Shown here one piece after another: positions 40,382 through 50,674 of a stretch of DNA of 64,000 nucleotides. The position numbers and the translations under genes were made by a program. Source of the stretch: Lachancea mirantina. Lineage: Eukaryota; Ascomycota; Saccharomycetes; Saccharomycetales; Saccharomycetaceae. The notes beneath the pieces are model-generated. The model saw only the letters and a list, made by a program, of their open reading frames with translations, had not been told where the DNA came from and made no database searches. Where the stretch lies: assembly GCA_900074745.1 (NCBI GenBank), contig LT598466.1, positions 434,001 to 498,000 on the forward strand. Reading direction: 5' to 3'. Within the stretch, counting starts at the first letter, position 1; each line of letters begins with the position of its first letter.

Positions 40382-40693
40382 TTGTCGGTGTTATTTCCAT
40401 ATCTGTCTCATCTCATCTGAAATTTTTCATGATTTTCGAGCTGGGACAGTTGACCAACTAAAGACCAATCCAAGATAGACTTCAACCGAAGGCTCGAGCC
40501 TTTCCAAGTTAGAATCATCGCTCAATGACGGTCTTATTCTCATACAACAGGAGCCTTGTTTCGCTGAATTCTTAATTATCAACTTGTTTACAGCTTAGGC
40601 AGTGCGTGTCGCGACGCTGTTAAATTAATACTTACCTCATATGAGCCACTCTTTGTAACAAGATCAAAGCTTTATTTCTGACAAGTCACAATA
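40382..40693. other. Divergent promoter region TIM18/MUM3
   Basis: These 312 bp separate two divergent starts. No specific site was recognised. Confidence 0.4.
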
Positions 40694-42121
40694 ATGATTA
40701 GATCGCTGTGGACTACGTTTCGGTTGCATTTTTGGGGCAATTTGAAGGAGTTTGATTATTGCAATTGTGGGCATCTAATCAAGCTCGTAATTCAAGTTTT
40801 GTCGGTTTTGAGATTTTTATTGATTTACGAAGCATGGAGTATCCAGACGAGCATCGTTTGTGGGGGTTTAGCCAACGGGGTCGTCAAATCCATTTTCAAC
40901 CTGGGGCTCAAAATTTCTGTAAGGGTCCCAATAATTGGATCTTTCTTGGCATGCAATTTGAACCGGAAAGCCAGTTTCATGAATGAGAAATTAAAACCCG
41001 CGATGCTGGAAATTGAGGAATTCTTGGGGTTAGTATTCAATCTGTCCCTGATTGAAATCGCGTTAATGAACGATAACGTAGAATTGGTTGTGACTGGCGA
41101 CAAAATGGACTTGGCCACAGAAAAGGGCGAATCCAAAACAAGTTTAATAATCTCCAACCATCGATCCGTCGTCGACTATCTTTTGATCCAGTTTCTCGTG
41201 CTTTCAGGGAGCGGGAGTCTTGTTGGCGCGAGAAAACTTTTGCTAGACAGAATCAGAAACCCGAAACTGCGTCCACCAACGCCGCATGTCAGATTTCTCA
41301 CCTGGGGAAAAATTATTGCTTTACCGACACTTTCGTTCTTCAAAAGCTTATTTCTGAACGATGAGAATGTTAGCTTACCGAGCGCCACAATTACTAGTTT
41401 TCTTCAAAGCCGTGGGAATCACGTCTTCGCGGTTTTCCCCGAGGTGAACATTTTAACACCAGAAGTCCGGATCGTGCAAAGAAAATTGGCACATAACCAG
41501 TTTTTACCCAGACTCGATAACGTATTGTACCCGCGATTTCGCAATTTTGTTTCCGTGGTTAAAAGCTTTGCTCAATTGCAAAACGTTTCGAGATCCAGAA
41601 GGAAGTACTACCTCTCCAAAGTCGCTACAGGTGTGGATATGGCATTGTCAAAAGCGCGGAAGTTCAACGATAAGTGGGAACATGCGGGCCAAAGTCCAGA
41701 TTATAATTTGTATTTAGGCTCGAACGCTGCCGACGCCGCCCATATCGATAATGAACTCACCAAGCCTCCACCTGGCCATACTATCCATTTTGACCAATTT
41801 ATTTGGGACGTTACTATAGTTTATTATCGTGCACAGATACCGGAACCCTCCCAGCATTCACGCTTACACATACATGAGCGTCCTGTATCTCAGAAAGAAC
41901 CATTTCATTACCAATTACAGCAAATCACACCTTCCATTTTACAAATGCTCAGCTTTGGCAGTTCCGTATCCCCTATCATCATTCGAGCAAATATCTCGAA
42001 ATATCCGTTGTCCAGGTTAACAAGCATGCGGGACCGGAAGCTCGAAAATTGGTTGGAAAACCTGTGGTGTAAAAAGGATTTGGAGATTGCCGAGTTGCAA
42101 AGAGCGTTTAGATTGTCATGA
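40694..42121 (+). CDS. MUM3: Mum3-like acyltransferase
   Basis: A 475-residue protein related to 1-acylglycerol-phosphate acyltransferases. In S. cerevisiae Mum3 is needed for the outer spore wall. The acyltransferase motif I is intact as NHRSVVDYLL (about residues 155-164), and motif III appears as FPEVN (near 248). A hydrophobic N-terminal segment (LVIQVLSVLRFLLIY) may anchor it in a membrane. It sits beside TIM18, as in YOR297C-YOR298W, and is convergent with RNA1, with 42 bp between the stops. The lipid substrate is unknown. Confidence 0.9.
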   Translation: MIRSLWTTFRLHFWGNLKEFDYCNCGHLIKLVIQVLSVLRFLLIYEAWSIQTSIVCGGLANGVVKSIFNLGLKISVRVPIIGSFLACNLNRKASFMNEKLKPAMLEIEEFLGLVFNLSLIEIALMNDNVELVVTGDKMDLATEKGESKTSLIISNHRSVVDYLLIQFLVLSGSGSLVGARKLLLDRIRNPKLRPPTPHVRFLTWGKIIALPTLSFFKSLFLNDENVSLPSATITSFLQSRGNHVFAVFPEVNILTPEVRIVQRKLAHNQFLPRLDNVLYPRFRNFVSVVKSFAQLQNVSRSRRKYYLSKVATGVDMALSKARKFNDKWEHAGQSPDYNLYLGSNAADAAHIDNELTKPPPGHTIHFDQFIWDVTIVYYRAQIPEPSQHSRLHIHERPVSQKEPFHYQLQQITPSILQMLSFGSSVSPIIIRANISKYPLSRLTSMRDRKLENWLENLWCKKDLEIAELQRAFRLS

Positions 42122-42163
42122 AATGGCAGCCGTTGGCGTTACCAATTCAAGATGATGAGCGTG

Positions 42164-43387
42164 TTATATATGAGTTTTTTCTAATTCCTCGGTAATTTCG
42201 TCGACCCGCAACTCCGATAGAGTCTTTTCAAGGGCCGCGATATCAATTTCAACAAGTTTCTCAGTTTCTTGCGCTTCTTCTTCTTCTTCTTCACTTTCAT
42301 CGCTGTCAACTTCCTCCAAATCATCAAGCTCATCTAGCTCGCCCTCAAAAAGCTGCTCTAAGTCCGTCAAGGCGTCGGAACCTTCTTCGAGTCTATTACC
42401 GTTAAGTTCGAGCAATCTCAAAGAAGGTAAATTGCCATTTTCTAAGGCAGGCATAATCTCGGATAATAGAGTATCTTGCGTGAGTTCATTGTATTGTAGT
42501 CTCAAAACCCGAAGTTCTTTGAACGCAGTTTCATTGAAAACTTTACAGACCGCATCAGATCCAGAGCCCTTCAGCAAACAATCGTTCAGATTCAATTCCA
42601 AAAGCGTTTCTTTCCATACTGGTAAAGCATCTGCAAGAACCGTAGAAGCGCCAGTTGTAAAAGTGTTGTCTTGCAAGTCCAAAATTTCAAGGTTAGGATT
42701 GAAACTGAAACCATAGCGAATCAAGATCGCCACACCGCTAGGTCTAATTCCATTTTGATAGAGTTTGACCACCTTAAGTCCATCGGCATGTGCCTTCAAC
42801 CCAACGGCCAAGAGCGGAGCAGATCCGTTCTCAAGTCTGTTTCTGCCACAGATAAAAGTTTCCAAAAAGGGTTTCTTCTGTTTCTTCTTCTGCTGTGCTA
42901 GCCTAAAAAGAGCCTTACCGATGCGTTCACCAGCAAACGGTCCCATGCCGTTGTTGGACAAGATCAAATGTTGCAATTGAACAGCGTTCGCGATGTAATG
43001 TTCCAAGCTGTCAATCGTTCTGAGTCCAAAAGCATTGTCCGACAGATTAACTATAGACAAGTTTTGACACTCCAAAAGCACCGGAACGAAAATGTTCAAA
43101 GATTCGACCACTTCATCGACAAGGCGAGAAGTGTACAGATCTGCGAAATTGATCTCGATCAGGTTGTTCTTCACGGAAGGATGGCTTTGAATAAACTCTG
43201 CCAACGAACGCGACGCCTCAATGCCAATAGTGTTACCAGAAACGTCAAGCTTAGTTACCTTCGAAAACTTTTCCAATTCTTTGAGATGCGGTTCAATATC
43301 TTCCGTTGTAGTAAGCTTCAGAGCTTGGTTCGAGATGGAGAAAACTTCGCTGGTTTCATGAACTGGTGTAAAGTGGAGCGTGGCCAT
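42164..43387 (-). CDS. RNA1: Rna1, Ran GTPase-activating protein
   Basis: 407 residues, the same length as yeast Rna1, which stimulates GTP hydrolysis by Gsp1 in the cytoplasm and so drives nuclear transport. Leucine-rich repeats fill residues 1-345 (LSIVNLSDNAFG, LQHLILSNNGMG, LEILDLQDNTF, LRVLRLQYNELT, LRLLELNGNRLE). The conserved catalytic-arginine region is ETFICGRNRLENGS. The acidic tail (DELDDLEEVDSDESEEEEEE) is typical. S. cerevisiae has RNA1 beside RNH1 (YMR235C/YMR234W); here TIM18 and MUM3 intervene, as expected for an unduplicated ancestor-like order. Confidence 0.96.
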   Translation of the reverse strand: MATLHFTPVHETSEVFSISNQALKLTTTEDIEPHLKELEKFSKVTKLDVSGNTIGIEASRSLAEFIQSHPSVKNNLIEINFADLYTSRLVDEVVESLNIFVPVLLECQNLSIVNLSDNAFGLRTIDSLEHYIANAVQLQHLILSNNGMGPFAGERIGKALFRLAQQKKKQKKPFLETFICGRNRLENGSAPLLAVGLKAHADGLKVVKLYQNGIRPSGVAILIRYGFSFNPNLEILDLQDNTFTTGASTVLADALPVWKETLLELNLNDCLLKGSGSDAVCKVFNETAFKELRVLRLQYNELTQDTLLSEIMPALENGNLPSLRLLELNGNRLEEGSDALTDLEQLFEGELDELDDLEEVDSDESEEEEEEAQETEKLVEIDIAALEKTLSELRVDEITEELEKTHI

Positions 43388-43707
43388 GACGGAAAATCTG
43401 AACTCAAATTTTGATGTCTTTTAATTCCCAAGTGTTGATATACAGTGTTTTTTTAATTTCCGATGAGTTCTAAAAGAAAGTTGAAAATATTACCATGATG
43501 AATAATGATAACAACGAGATAAAACGGCGTTCAAACGTTACATACAGGGTCATTTACGGATACTTAATTGATGCTGTCGCGAGCAGCAGCTGATAGTAAA
43601 ATCGTTAACTAAAACTTAAAAACAGACGTGATATTATTGGCTGGTCTTGTTCTCGCAGAAGTAACGTGAGAACATACCTCATGACTATGACGAAAAAGCC
43701 TCAGAGA
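43388..43707. other. RNA1 upstream region
   Basis: 320 bp between the RNA1 start and the MBF1 stop. A C-box/D-box-like pair was noticed and rejected (see the rejected list). No gene is supported. Confidence 0.4.
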
Positions 43708-44163
43708 TTAGGCCTTTTTCTTTGGGCCCAAGGGCTCCCCAATGTTTTTACCCCTCAGCTTGACACCTAGAGCACGTTCCAGCTTTCCAAGGACTTGTTG
43801 ATTGGGGATAGCACGCCCAGCCTCGTAGTCATTGACAACGGTAGGCTTTTCGTTGATCTTGGTGGCCAGATCCTTCTGTGTCAGCTTTTTCTCGCCACGG
43901 GCGCGAGAAATGGCCTTGCCGACGTTGGAATCTAGTTTCTTGGGCACCACAATATCTGTTTCACGGTCAACCATTGTGAGACGTTGACCTTCGTTGTTGG
44001 CCTTGGCATTAGAAGTAGAGTATTTCTTGTCGACAGAAAGAACGAGCCCAGACCTCCTAGCAGCGTTAATTTGACCCTGCGTGCGTGCCACCTGCTGTCT
44101 TGGTCCGGATCCTCCAGCTCTGGCTTTTTGACCAATGATTGTGGTAGATTCCCAGTCGGACAT
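43708..44163 (-). CDS. MBF1: Mbf1, Gcn4 coactivator
   Basis: The 151-residue protein bridges Gcn4 and TBP and suppresses ribosomal frameshifting on stalled, collided ribosomes. The N-terminal MBF1 domain starts [19 protein letters not shown] helix-turn-helix of the XRE type lies at about residues 80-140 ([32 protein letters not shown]). Identical length to the yeast protein (YOR298C-A). Upstream lie several Gcn4-type sites, suggesting feedback control. Confidence 0.97.
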   Translation of the reverse strand: MSDWESTTIIGQKARAGGSGPRQQVARTQGQINAARRSGLVLSVDKKYSTSNAKANNEGQRLTMVDRETDIVVPKKLDSNVGKAISRARGEKKLTQKDLATKINEKPTVVNDYEAGRAIPNQQVLGKLERALGVKLRGKNIGEPLGPKKKA

Positions 44164-44407
44164 GCTGAATATGCTATTTATGTGCAGTAAAAACTTGTAA
44201 CCAGAAACGCAGAGACTTTCGAGACGAAGACTCTTGTGTGTTTAATTGGTAACAGAAACACTCCAGAATTACTCTTGAATTTGGCTCCCAATCAAGATGA
44301 AATCCCCAGGTTGTCCCTTCGACTCTTATATATAACCCTTGCGTTTGCGTTTACCCGGGGTTGCGGTCCTTGGAAGGTTCTGGAAATATACGAGGAGAGT
44401 AGTAGAA

Positions 44408-44486
44408 TGACTCGAAGTGTGGCTAGAAGTGTGACTCAGGGATTGGGTCTGGGAGCGCATCCGGGAATGAGTCGGGGAGTGACTCA
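44408..44486. promoter_or_regulatory. Cluster of Gcn4-type sites upstream of MBF1
   Basis: TGACTCA occurs at 44432-44438 and 44480-44486. One-mismatch copies are TGACTCG (44408-44414) and TGAGTCG (44468-44474). All lie 245-325 bp from the MBF1 ATG. Gcn4 binds TGASTCA. Two exact and two near sites within 80 bp exceed chance expectation. Confidence 0.6.
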
Positions 44487-44846
44487 GAAAGTGTGAGAAG
44501 GGGATCGAGGAATGGGTCAAAAATCAACTCGTTGTGATAGTCCTGAAAACGTCGGAATAAAATGGTAGAACGAGCACGGCTTCATCAAAAGCGCATATAG
44601 GATACGTAAACTAACGACAATCGACCTGGTCACGAGCTAAGAATTGCCGCCTTGTGGGATTTTCGTTTTTATATGTTGAAACATCTCTCAACATTCAGAT
44701 GTGAAAAAAGTTGATTTCCCAATGAGCATGAAAAGGCTTGACTTAAACAACGTGAAAATCAATCGAAACAGCTTTCAGTACACATGAGACCCCAAAGAGG
44801 ATATTAAAAGCTTGATAATCACAGGAGTTACGCGGAGACTCTTTTC

Positions 44847-44858
44847 GATCACGTGATC
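44847..44858. promoter_or_regulatory. GATCACGTGATC palindrome upstream of EDE1
   Basis: A perfect 12-bp palindrome centred on CACGTG that includes the Cbf1-preferred TCACGTGA core, 320 bp upstream of EDE1. It has no CDEIII-like partner, so a centromere role is not supported. Confidence 0.5.
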
Positions 44859-45177
44859 CAAATGACAGAATCACTTACGGCTGGTATGGGGTCTTTTTGA
44901 GGACGGGACAGATACATTTGAGTAGCTGTGTAGACCATCGAAGCCGCCTCGAGAACGCTTAAGTCGGTCGTCTGACGGCAAAGATGTCGTACTCAAATCA
45001 TGTGAGTGTTCGGAGCAAGCGGTCGCTTTGAACGACAGCATTCAATCTATATTCGCCCCTATTGTCTTTTAAGATTAACAACTCATCCCAAGGACTACCA
45101 CCACCCCCGAACACCTGCCAACAACAGCAGAGGACCCACCAGTTGACCGACTATTAAGCGCGTTATTCCAATCTACA

Positions 45178-48100
45178 ATGCCGTCGATAGAACTGCGGAT
45201 ACCTCTCACGCCGGAAGAGCAGCAGTTTTACGAACAGGAGTTCAAGAAATATGACCCGGAAGATCTAGGCATAGTGACCGGCGAATCGGTTAAAAGTTTG
45301 TTTGGGCAATCAGGACTCAGCCCACAAGCACTGTCGCAGATCTGGTCGATCTGTGACACTTCAAACCAAGGGTTTCTCAATTTGATGCAGTTCAGCGCTG
45401 CTATGCGATCAATCGGTCATTTGCAAATCAATCCCTCGCAACCCGTTTCGGAAGACCTCTACCAAGCACCAGCCGGTAGATTACCTAGTTTTGGTGCGCA
45501 ACCACAATTTTCATCACCGCCAAGTGCTCGTCCCGCACTGAGTTCGAATTTTTCGAGTAATTCGGCCAATGCAACCACGGGAAGTTCTTCGATCCCACCT
45601 GTATCAGCGCACGACGTTTCTAAGTTTTCTCAATTGTTTGACAGATTTGCGAATGGTGCGCCCGTTTTGGCTGGTGACAAAGCGAAAGAAGTATTTCTCA
45701 AGGCCAAATTGTCCACGCCTACTCTGGGTTCCATCTGGGCCCTGTGCGACAGAAACAATAGCGGGTCGTTAGATAAGACCGAGTTTGTGATGGCAATGCA
45801 TCTCATTCAAACCGCTATCGGAGCGGGTGGCAACCTTGCGATTCCAAACTCATTGCCTGCTTACATGTGGAATTCGGTGGATTTGGCCAACGCTGCACCA
45901 ACAGCACAAACTTTGAGCGTTAATTCCACTGGAATTTCTGCCGGGTCCTCAGTGACTAGAAATCCTTCTATAGCGCGTGTTTCCTCGGGTACTTTCTCTA
46001 ACGCGGCCTCCGATTGGACCCTCACTTATGACAAGAGAAAACAATTTGACGCCATTTTCGACTCTCTTGACAAGCAGAGTAGAGGGACATTGGGCTCGCA
46101 AGTCTTGGTGCCCTTTTTTCTGTCTTCCCGTCTTAATCAGGATACTTTAGCTGCCGTTTGGGACTTGGCCGATATCCACAACAGCGCCGAATTCTCGAAA
46201 CTCGAATTTGCAATCGCCATGTTTCTGATCCAGAAGAAAAACAGCGGTATAGAGCTACCAGATGTGGTTCCCGACCAGCTCCTCCATTCTCCAGCGCTTG
46301 GGCTTTACGAAAGCAACCAGCCCACTGGCCAAAGCATTCAAGCACCAGTTCCTCATGCTCAACCTTCGATACCATCAAGGGACACGAAACCTTCATTTTC
46401 TGATACGCATGTTGATCAAAAACCGTTACAAAGCCAGAGCACACTAGGGGATCTCATGGCTTTGAACGCGTCTTTCTCTTCGCCTCAACCTACTTCTCAA
46501 GGTTTGAATCCATCTTCGCTAGGTATTCAAGCTGGCGATCAACACCAACAACCGCAGTTGTCATCGTCAACTACTGGACTACGACACTTTAAACCATCTT
46601 CTGCTTTTGGCCAAAGTGTTATCAAAGAAGAAGAGCCTCAACAATTTCAAACAAGTGGTCAGGCGCCACCACAGCAACAACAGGTTCCTTTCCCCCAAGA
46701 GCATGCGTCGCGTAGCGTGCCTCATTTTTCTAATTCCGGTATCCACTCACCTGCTCCCACTCCTGCGAAGCCGGAAACAACCCCATCTCACTTCAGCTCC
46801 CATTCTACCCTACCTAACGTCCCTAACTTTGCATCTGTTTCCTTACCGCAACCCAACGTTAAAAGAGATTTGTACTCTGAGGGAGACGCTTCTCTTCAAC
46901 TTTCACAGGCAACTACCGACCTTGCTAATCTCTCTAATCAGGTTGGGTCATTAACCAACCAAGCCACTATGGTCAACGAAAAAAAGTCAAGAGCGCAGCA
47001 AGAGTTGCAACGGGTCAATGATTTGAAGTCGTCGATTCAGTCAAAGATGGTCGCACTTCGGGCTTCATATGAAAAGGAAGTTCAGCAGACGGATGAAGTG
47101 GAGAACACGCTGAATAGATCTCGCAATGAAGTTGAACAGCTTAAAAGCCAACTTGCTTTGGTGGAAGCCAATTACAATACCGTGAGCCGCAACTTGACGA
47201 CTCTTCAGCAAGAACTCGAAGAGTCGGAAACAGCCAACGCGCAACTGAAAGAGAAAATAGGAAGCGTGAATGCTCTAGCGGCTAGCTTGCAAACGGAGTT
47301 AGGTGAGAAACAGCAAAAGGTCAAACAAGAGAGATCGATGGTGGATGTCAATAGCAAGCAGTTGGACGTTAGCCAGCTGACAGTTGCAAACATGCAATCT
47401 GAGATACAGGGCCTGGGAGAGCAACTAGCTGTATTTATGACCAAGCACAAGGAACTAGATGATTATAAGCGCAACTTGGAGGAACAGCATGGTTCTCTTA
47501 ACGCTCGGCACCAAGAGGTTGAGGGGAAACACCAGGAAGTTACTAGACGGGAAGAAGAACTCCAACAACGCACGAAACAGATTGGAGAACAGGAAACCAT
47601 TTACCATCAGCAGGTAGCTAGGCTACAACAGATGTTTGATGATCTTAACAAACAGAGAGACTCGCTATCACAAGCTGAAGAACAGTTGCAACAACAACAC
47701 ATGGAGTATGCCAAGAAGGTTCAGGAGCTCTCTGAGAATCAAATGAAATTAGCAATGGGCGAAATTCCTCAAGCAAGCCAGCATTCCTCGAAAGTCGACG
47801 ATCACATTACGAAATACGTTGACGAGGCCGTGACTAACTCAAAGTTGGGCTCTCAGGATGAGGAAGACAAGCAGGGCTCTGACGTTTTCGACAAGGATTT
47901 CCCAACGTATGGCTCTCAGACTGAAATTGATGAGAATGAGACGCGTCATGATGAAGAGAGTGCAGCTGAAGCGCTTGCTGACAGATTTGATGGAGACCTA
48001 AACGAATACGGGATTCCTCGCACGGACTCGGTGACTTCGTCGGTATTCAACAACCCACCGCAGTCGGTCCGTGACGATAGTGAAGCCGTACCCCAACAGG

Positions 48101-49071
48101 CGCTTGCCAACGAAAAAACAGAGAAACGTATTCCAGGCGGGTGGTCCAATACTCAAACTGAGGCGGTCGCTCCTACTTCTGCAGCTACAAGTAGCGACAT
48201 TGGTAATCACGAAGAGACTGTAACAGAAAAGGAAACACCTGAAGCGGTCGAAAATCCTGTCGAAACCGAAGTAACTTCGAGGAATATTGATCAAGAATTT
48301 CCTCCCATTCAAGAATTAGATTTGAACGAGAGTGATTCTACAGAGTCAGATGATGAGTTCCAGGACTCGAAAGATGAGCTGGGTCAATCCCATGCTGCGA
48401 AAGCACCGAAAGAGGCTGGTGTGGCTGCCTGGGGCCCCCGTCCTGAGGCACAGGGCCATTCTGTCAGCCATACTACTCTGGAAGCTGTTCAAGTCATACC
48501 AGATGAGGGTCAAATGGCAACAGCGGCGAAACCAAGCTCAGCTTTCGACGATGAATTTGCGGGCTTGGAGACAGCTGCTCCTGAGGAAGAAGAAGATTTG
48601 GCGGATAAATTGGAAAACCCAGATTCTGCAGAGGGTTTTGAAAAGATTGAGCATAAAGATTTGGACGACGAATTACAACAAACGGGTTTCACTGGGAGTG
48701 AGGTGGCCATGGAAGCCGGTCCACACGCGACGAACCCTGGAGCATTTTCGCCTCAGAATGAAAACGCAAGGATCAGCAACGATGAATGGGACGAAATATT
48801 TGCGGGTTTTGGAAATGGACCCCCTGCAGGTTCCGTACCAAGTGCGACGGACCATGGCGAGTCAGCGATGGAATTACAACAGCCGGTAGCCAGCAAGCCA
48901 GAATCGAAACTAACACAACCGCCCGTTAAACGTGCCATTGCCACAACTCCAAAATCTCTGGCCATAGAAGAATTGAGTGGTATGGGGTTTACGGAAGAAG
49001 AGGCGACGAAGGCTCTCAAGCAGTGCAACTGGGACCTGGAAGAGGCTACAAATGTATTGCTGGATAGTTAA
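45178..49071 (+). CDS. EDE1: Ede1, Eps15-like endocytic scaffold
   Basis: The 1297-residue early-arriving endocytic protein nucleates clathrin sites by condensate formation. Three EH domains lie at about 8-100, 147-235 and 283-370 and bind NPF motifs. A Gln/Pro-rich stretch (about 390-560) is followed by a long coiled coil (about 566-857). An acidic disordered region comes next, then a C-terminal UBA domain (about 1256-1297, LSGMGFTEEEATKALKQCNW). Conserved signatures such as QEMFDD-like QQMFDDLNKQRDS and DEWDEIFAGFG match S. cerevisiae Ede1 (1381 residues). Single exon; its start MPSIELRIPLTPEEQQFY fits the family. Confidence 0.96.
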   Translation: MPSIELRIPLTPEEQQFYEQEFKKYDPEDLGIVTGESVKSLFGQSGLSPQALSQIWSICDTSNQGFLNLMQFSAAMRSIGHLQINPSQPVSEDLYQAPAGRLPSFGAQPQFSSPPSARPALSSNFSSNSANATTGSSSIPPVSAHDVSKFSQLFDRFANGAPVLAGDKAKEVFLKAKLSTPTLGSIWALCDRNNSGSLDKTEFVMAMHLIQTAIGAGGNLAIPNSLPAYMWNSVDLANAAPTAQTLSVNSTGISAGSSVTRNPSIARVSSGTFSNAASDWTLTYDKRKQFDAIFDSLDKQSRGTLGSQVLVPFFLSSRLNQDTLAAVWDLADIHNSAEFSKLEFAIAMFLIQKKNSGIELPDVVPDQLLHSPALGLYESNQPTGQSIQAPVPHAQPSIPSRDTKPSFSDTHVDQKPLQSQSTLGDLMALNASFSSPQPTSQGLNPSSLGIQAGDQHQQPQLSSSTTGLRHFKPSSAFGQSVIKEEEPQQFQTSGQAPPQQQQVPFPQEHASRSVPHFSNSGIHSPAPTPAKPETTPSHFSSHSTLPNVPNFASVSLPQPNVKRDLYSEGDASLQLSQATTDLANLSNQVGSLTNQATMVNEKKSRAQQELQRVNDLKSSIQSKMVALRASYEKEVQQTDEVENTLNRSRNEVEQLKSQLALVEANYNTVSRNLTTLQQELEESETANAQLKEKIGSVNALAASLQTELGEKQQKVKQERSMVDVNSKQLDVSQLTVANMQSEIQGLGEQLAVFMTKHKELDDYKRNLEEQHGSLNARHQEVEGKHQEVTRREEELQQRTKQIGEQETIYHQQVARLQQMFDDLNKQRDSLSQAEEQLQQQHMEYAKKVQELSENQMKLAMGEIPQASQHSSKVDDHITKYVDEAVTNSKLGSQDEEDKQGSDVFDKDFPTYGSQTEIDENETRHDEESAAEALADRFDGDLNEYGIPRTDSVTSSVFNNPPQSVRDDSEAVPQQALANEKTEKRIPGGWSNTQTEAVAPTSAATSSDIGNHEETVTEKETPEAVENPVETEVTSRNIDQEFPPIQELDLNESDSTESDDEFQDSKDELGQSHAAKAPKEAGVAAWGPRPEAQGHSVSHTTLEAVQVIPDEGQMATAAKPSSAFDDEFAGLETAAPEEEEDLADKLENPDSAEGFEKIEHKDLDDELQQTGFTGSEVAMEAGPHATNPGAFSPQNENARISNDEWDEIFAGFGNGPPAGSVPSATDHGESAMELQQPVASKPESKLTQPPVKRAIATTPKSLAIEELSGMGFTEEEATKALKQCNWDLEEATNVLLDS

Positions 49072-49109
49072 GAATTATGTAGATTGGAATGGCAAACATG
49101 TAAATTAGA

Positions 49110-49730
49110 TCACAATTGCGGATCTTGTCCTTCTTTCCGCTCTAGTAACAGATCCAAGAGGCCCTGGCGCAAAGTATCGTCTACACCCTGGTTCTCAGAG
49201 CCGAGATGGGTGTCGAAAATGCGATCGAGTTGACTCAACTGTTGCGAGATGGCGGTTTGAGTCTCTTGCAGTTCCTGCGTAAGTGTTTCGTTGACGGCTT
49301 CCAGCTTGAGGATACGATCAGAGAGCTCATCGAGACTCCTGCGACGGATCCAATTCAAATTACCGTCGACAAGCTCGTGTGGGTCCAGTTGGTCGATGCA
49401 GATCCGGGGAGTGTCTTTATCGGTGGACTGAAGCGTGGTCTTGGCTCGATCGACGAGGTCGTCGAGGTCGTTGAGCTTGGTTTCGACGTCGCGTTCGCGG
49501 CAGATTTCCTCGAACTCGTAGCGACACAACTGCATCCAGAACTCCACGGCTTGTTTTTGACAGTTGGCAAGGTTACTGCTACCGACCTCTGTGGACGCGT
49601 ACGCGGGGAAACAAGACACGATTTTGTCCCAGTTTTGGATCTTGTGGACGGACTGCTGGAGGGCACGGTTCCAGACCTGGTTCAGCCGTTTGAAACGGAT
49701 TCTAGCCTGGGCATTGGCGCCGGTGTCCAT
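49110..49730 (-). CDS. NNF1: Nnf1, MIND kinetochore subunit
   Basis: The 206-residue subunit of the Mtw1 (MIND) complex links the inner kinetochore to Ndc80. The N-terminal block matches yeast Nnf1: IRFKRLNQVWNRALQQSVHK, NWDKIVSCFPAYAS, then ANCQKQAVEFWMQLCRYEF. A C-terminal coiled coil (RILKLEAVNETLTQELQETQ) follows, as in the 201-residue S. cerevisiae protein. It converges with EDE1, with 38 bp between the stops. Confidence 0.94.
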   Translation of the reverse strand: MDTGANAQARIRFKRLNQVWNRALQQSVHKIQNWDKIVSCFPAYASTEVGSSNLANCQKQAVEFWMQLCRYEFEEICRERDVETKLNDLDDLVDRAKTTLQSTDKDTPRICIDQLDPHELVDGNLNWIRRRSLDELSDRILKLEAVNETLTQELQETQTAISQQLSQLDRIFDTHLGSENQGVDDTLRQGLLDLLLERKEGQDPQL

Positions 49731-50646
49731 GGGCGAGCGAGTAGCGGAGCGTTTAATCTGGAGACTTCAAGAGAGACCAAAACAGAGGGAAGCTTGAAGA
49801 ATGGAAGCGATGTTCGTGCATAGCGATGACAAAGGGGGCACTTTCGTATCGAGCGAGATATGATTATATAAGCGACACTACCCCTTTTCCGTAGATAATT
49901 ACCCGCTCCCAGGTCCGGCCAAAGAAATAACTATCAACGGATCAAGTAGTTCGGGCATTTTGTTGGTTTTTAGCTTCTACGTATTCTATATACGTTTATG
50001 TCCTCTCTCAATTCCATCGGACTCGTTCGGACTTTGGAAACTGAGAGGAGATGAAAGAAGCAGCCCCGGTGTTGGTATAAGTATGGTAATTATGCTTTGA
50101 TTCATTGCAGCAGTAGTATGAGGGAAGCCAGCTCTACAAAAACGGGCCTGAAGAGAAGTCCCGTCTGTCACTAGGGACGAATCCGACCGTAAAAAGCTTT
50201 TAGAAGTACAGCTTACATGGGCGATTCTTTGACAAGGTATTTTGTCGAGAATAAGAGTATTTACGCGTCTCTTTCGCGTCTTTCCTTCCACCACGTGTTT
50301 CTTGCTATCGCGATTTACTTGTGAACGATACTTTGGAATCAGACGATCACGAAAGAACAAGTCTCTCTGCTGCGGTGAAACCAACGGCATCTCAAGAAAC
50401 GTCCGGTCGCACTCTTCGAAGAATCGGAACAGCTACTGTTAGCCAGTTGACTGCGCTACCCGCTCAGAATCCAACCTAGTCAATATCATCATTACAGCAC
50501 CGAGTCTTCGCGGAGTCTGGGTGTCACGTGCGACGGGTGTCCCGGCTTTCATTTTTCTCCTGGCCGCTCTGCGAAGGGTCCCAGATACGATCCCTGGTAC
50601 GATCCCGTTTCAACCGGGGTCAAAGAAGGCGGAGCGGAGCTGGGTC

Positions 50647-50674
50647 TATTTTTGTGGCAACAGCCACAAAAATA
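50647..50674. repeat. Perfect inverted repeat upstream of the NRG-type gene
   Basis: Arms TATTTTTGTGGC and GCCACAAAAATA (12 bp, perfect) flank the loop AACA. It is an AT-tailed island in otherwise GC-rich DNA, 620 bp upstream of the NRG ATG. Confidence 0.8.

Larger units (their letters stand above)
44164..45177. other. 1-kb divergent promoter region MBF1/EDE1
   Basis: The MBF1 side holds a TATA-like TTATATATAAG (44325-44335, reverse) and a Gcn4-site cluster. The EDE1 side holds the 12-bp palindrome GATCACGTGATC (44847-44858), a Cbf1-type E-box. No further gene was seen. Confidence 0.5.

Noticed and set aside
43489-43600. C-box ATGATGA and D-box CTGA flanked by TTAC/GTAA, like a C/D snoRNA
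   Set aside because: The stem is only four pairs, the would-be guide is self-complementary and I could not match it to rRNA; it also overlaps the RNA1 promoter.
49206-49823. A 205-codon forward frame opposite NNF1
   Set aside because: A shadow of the conserved NNF1 coding strand.
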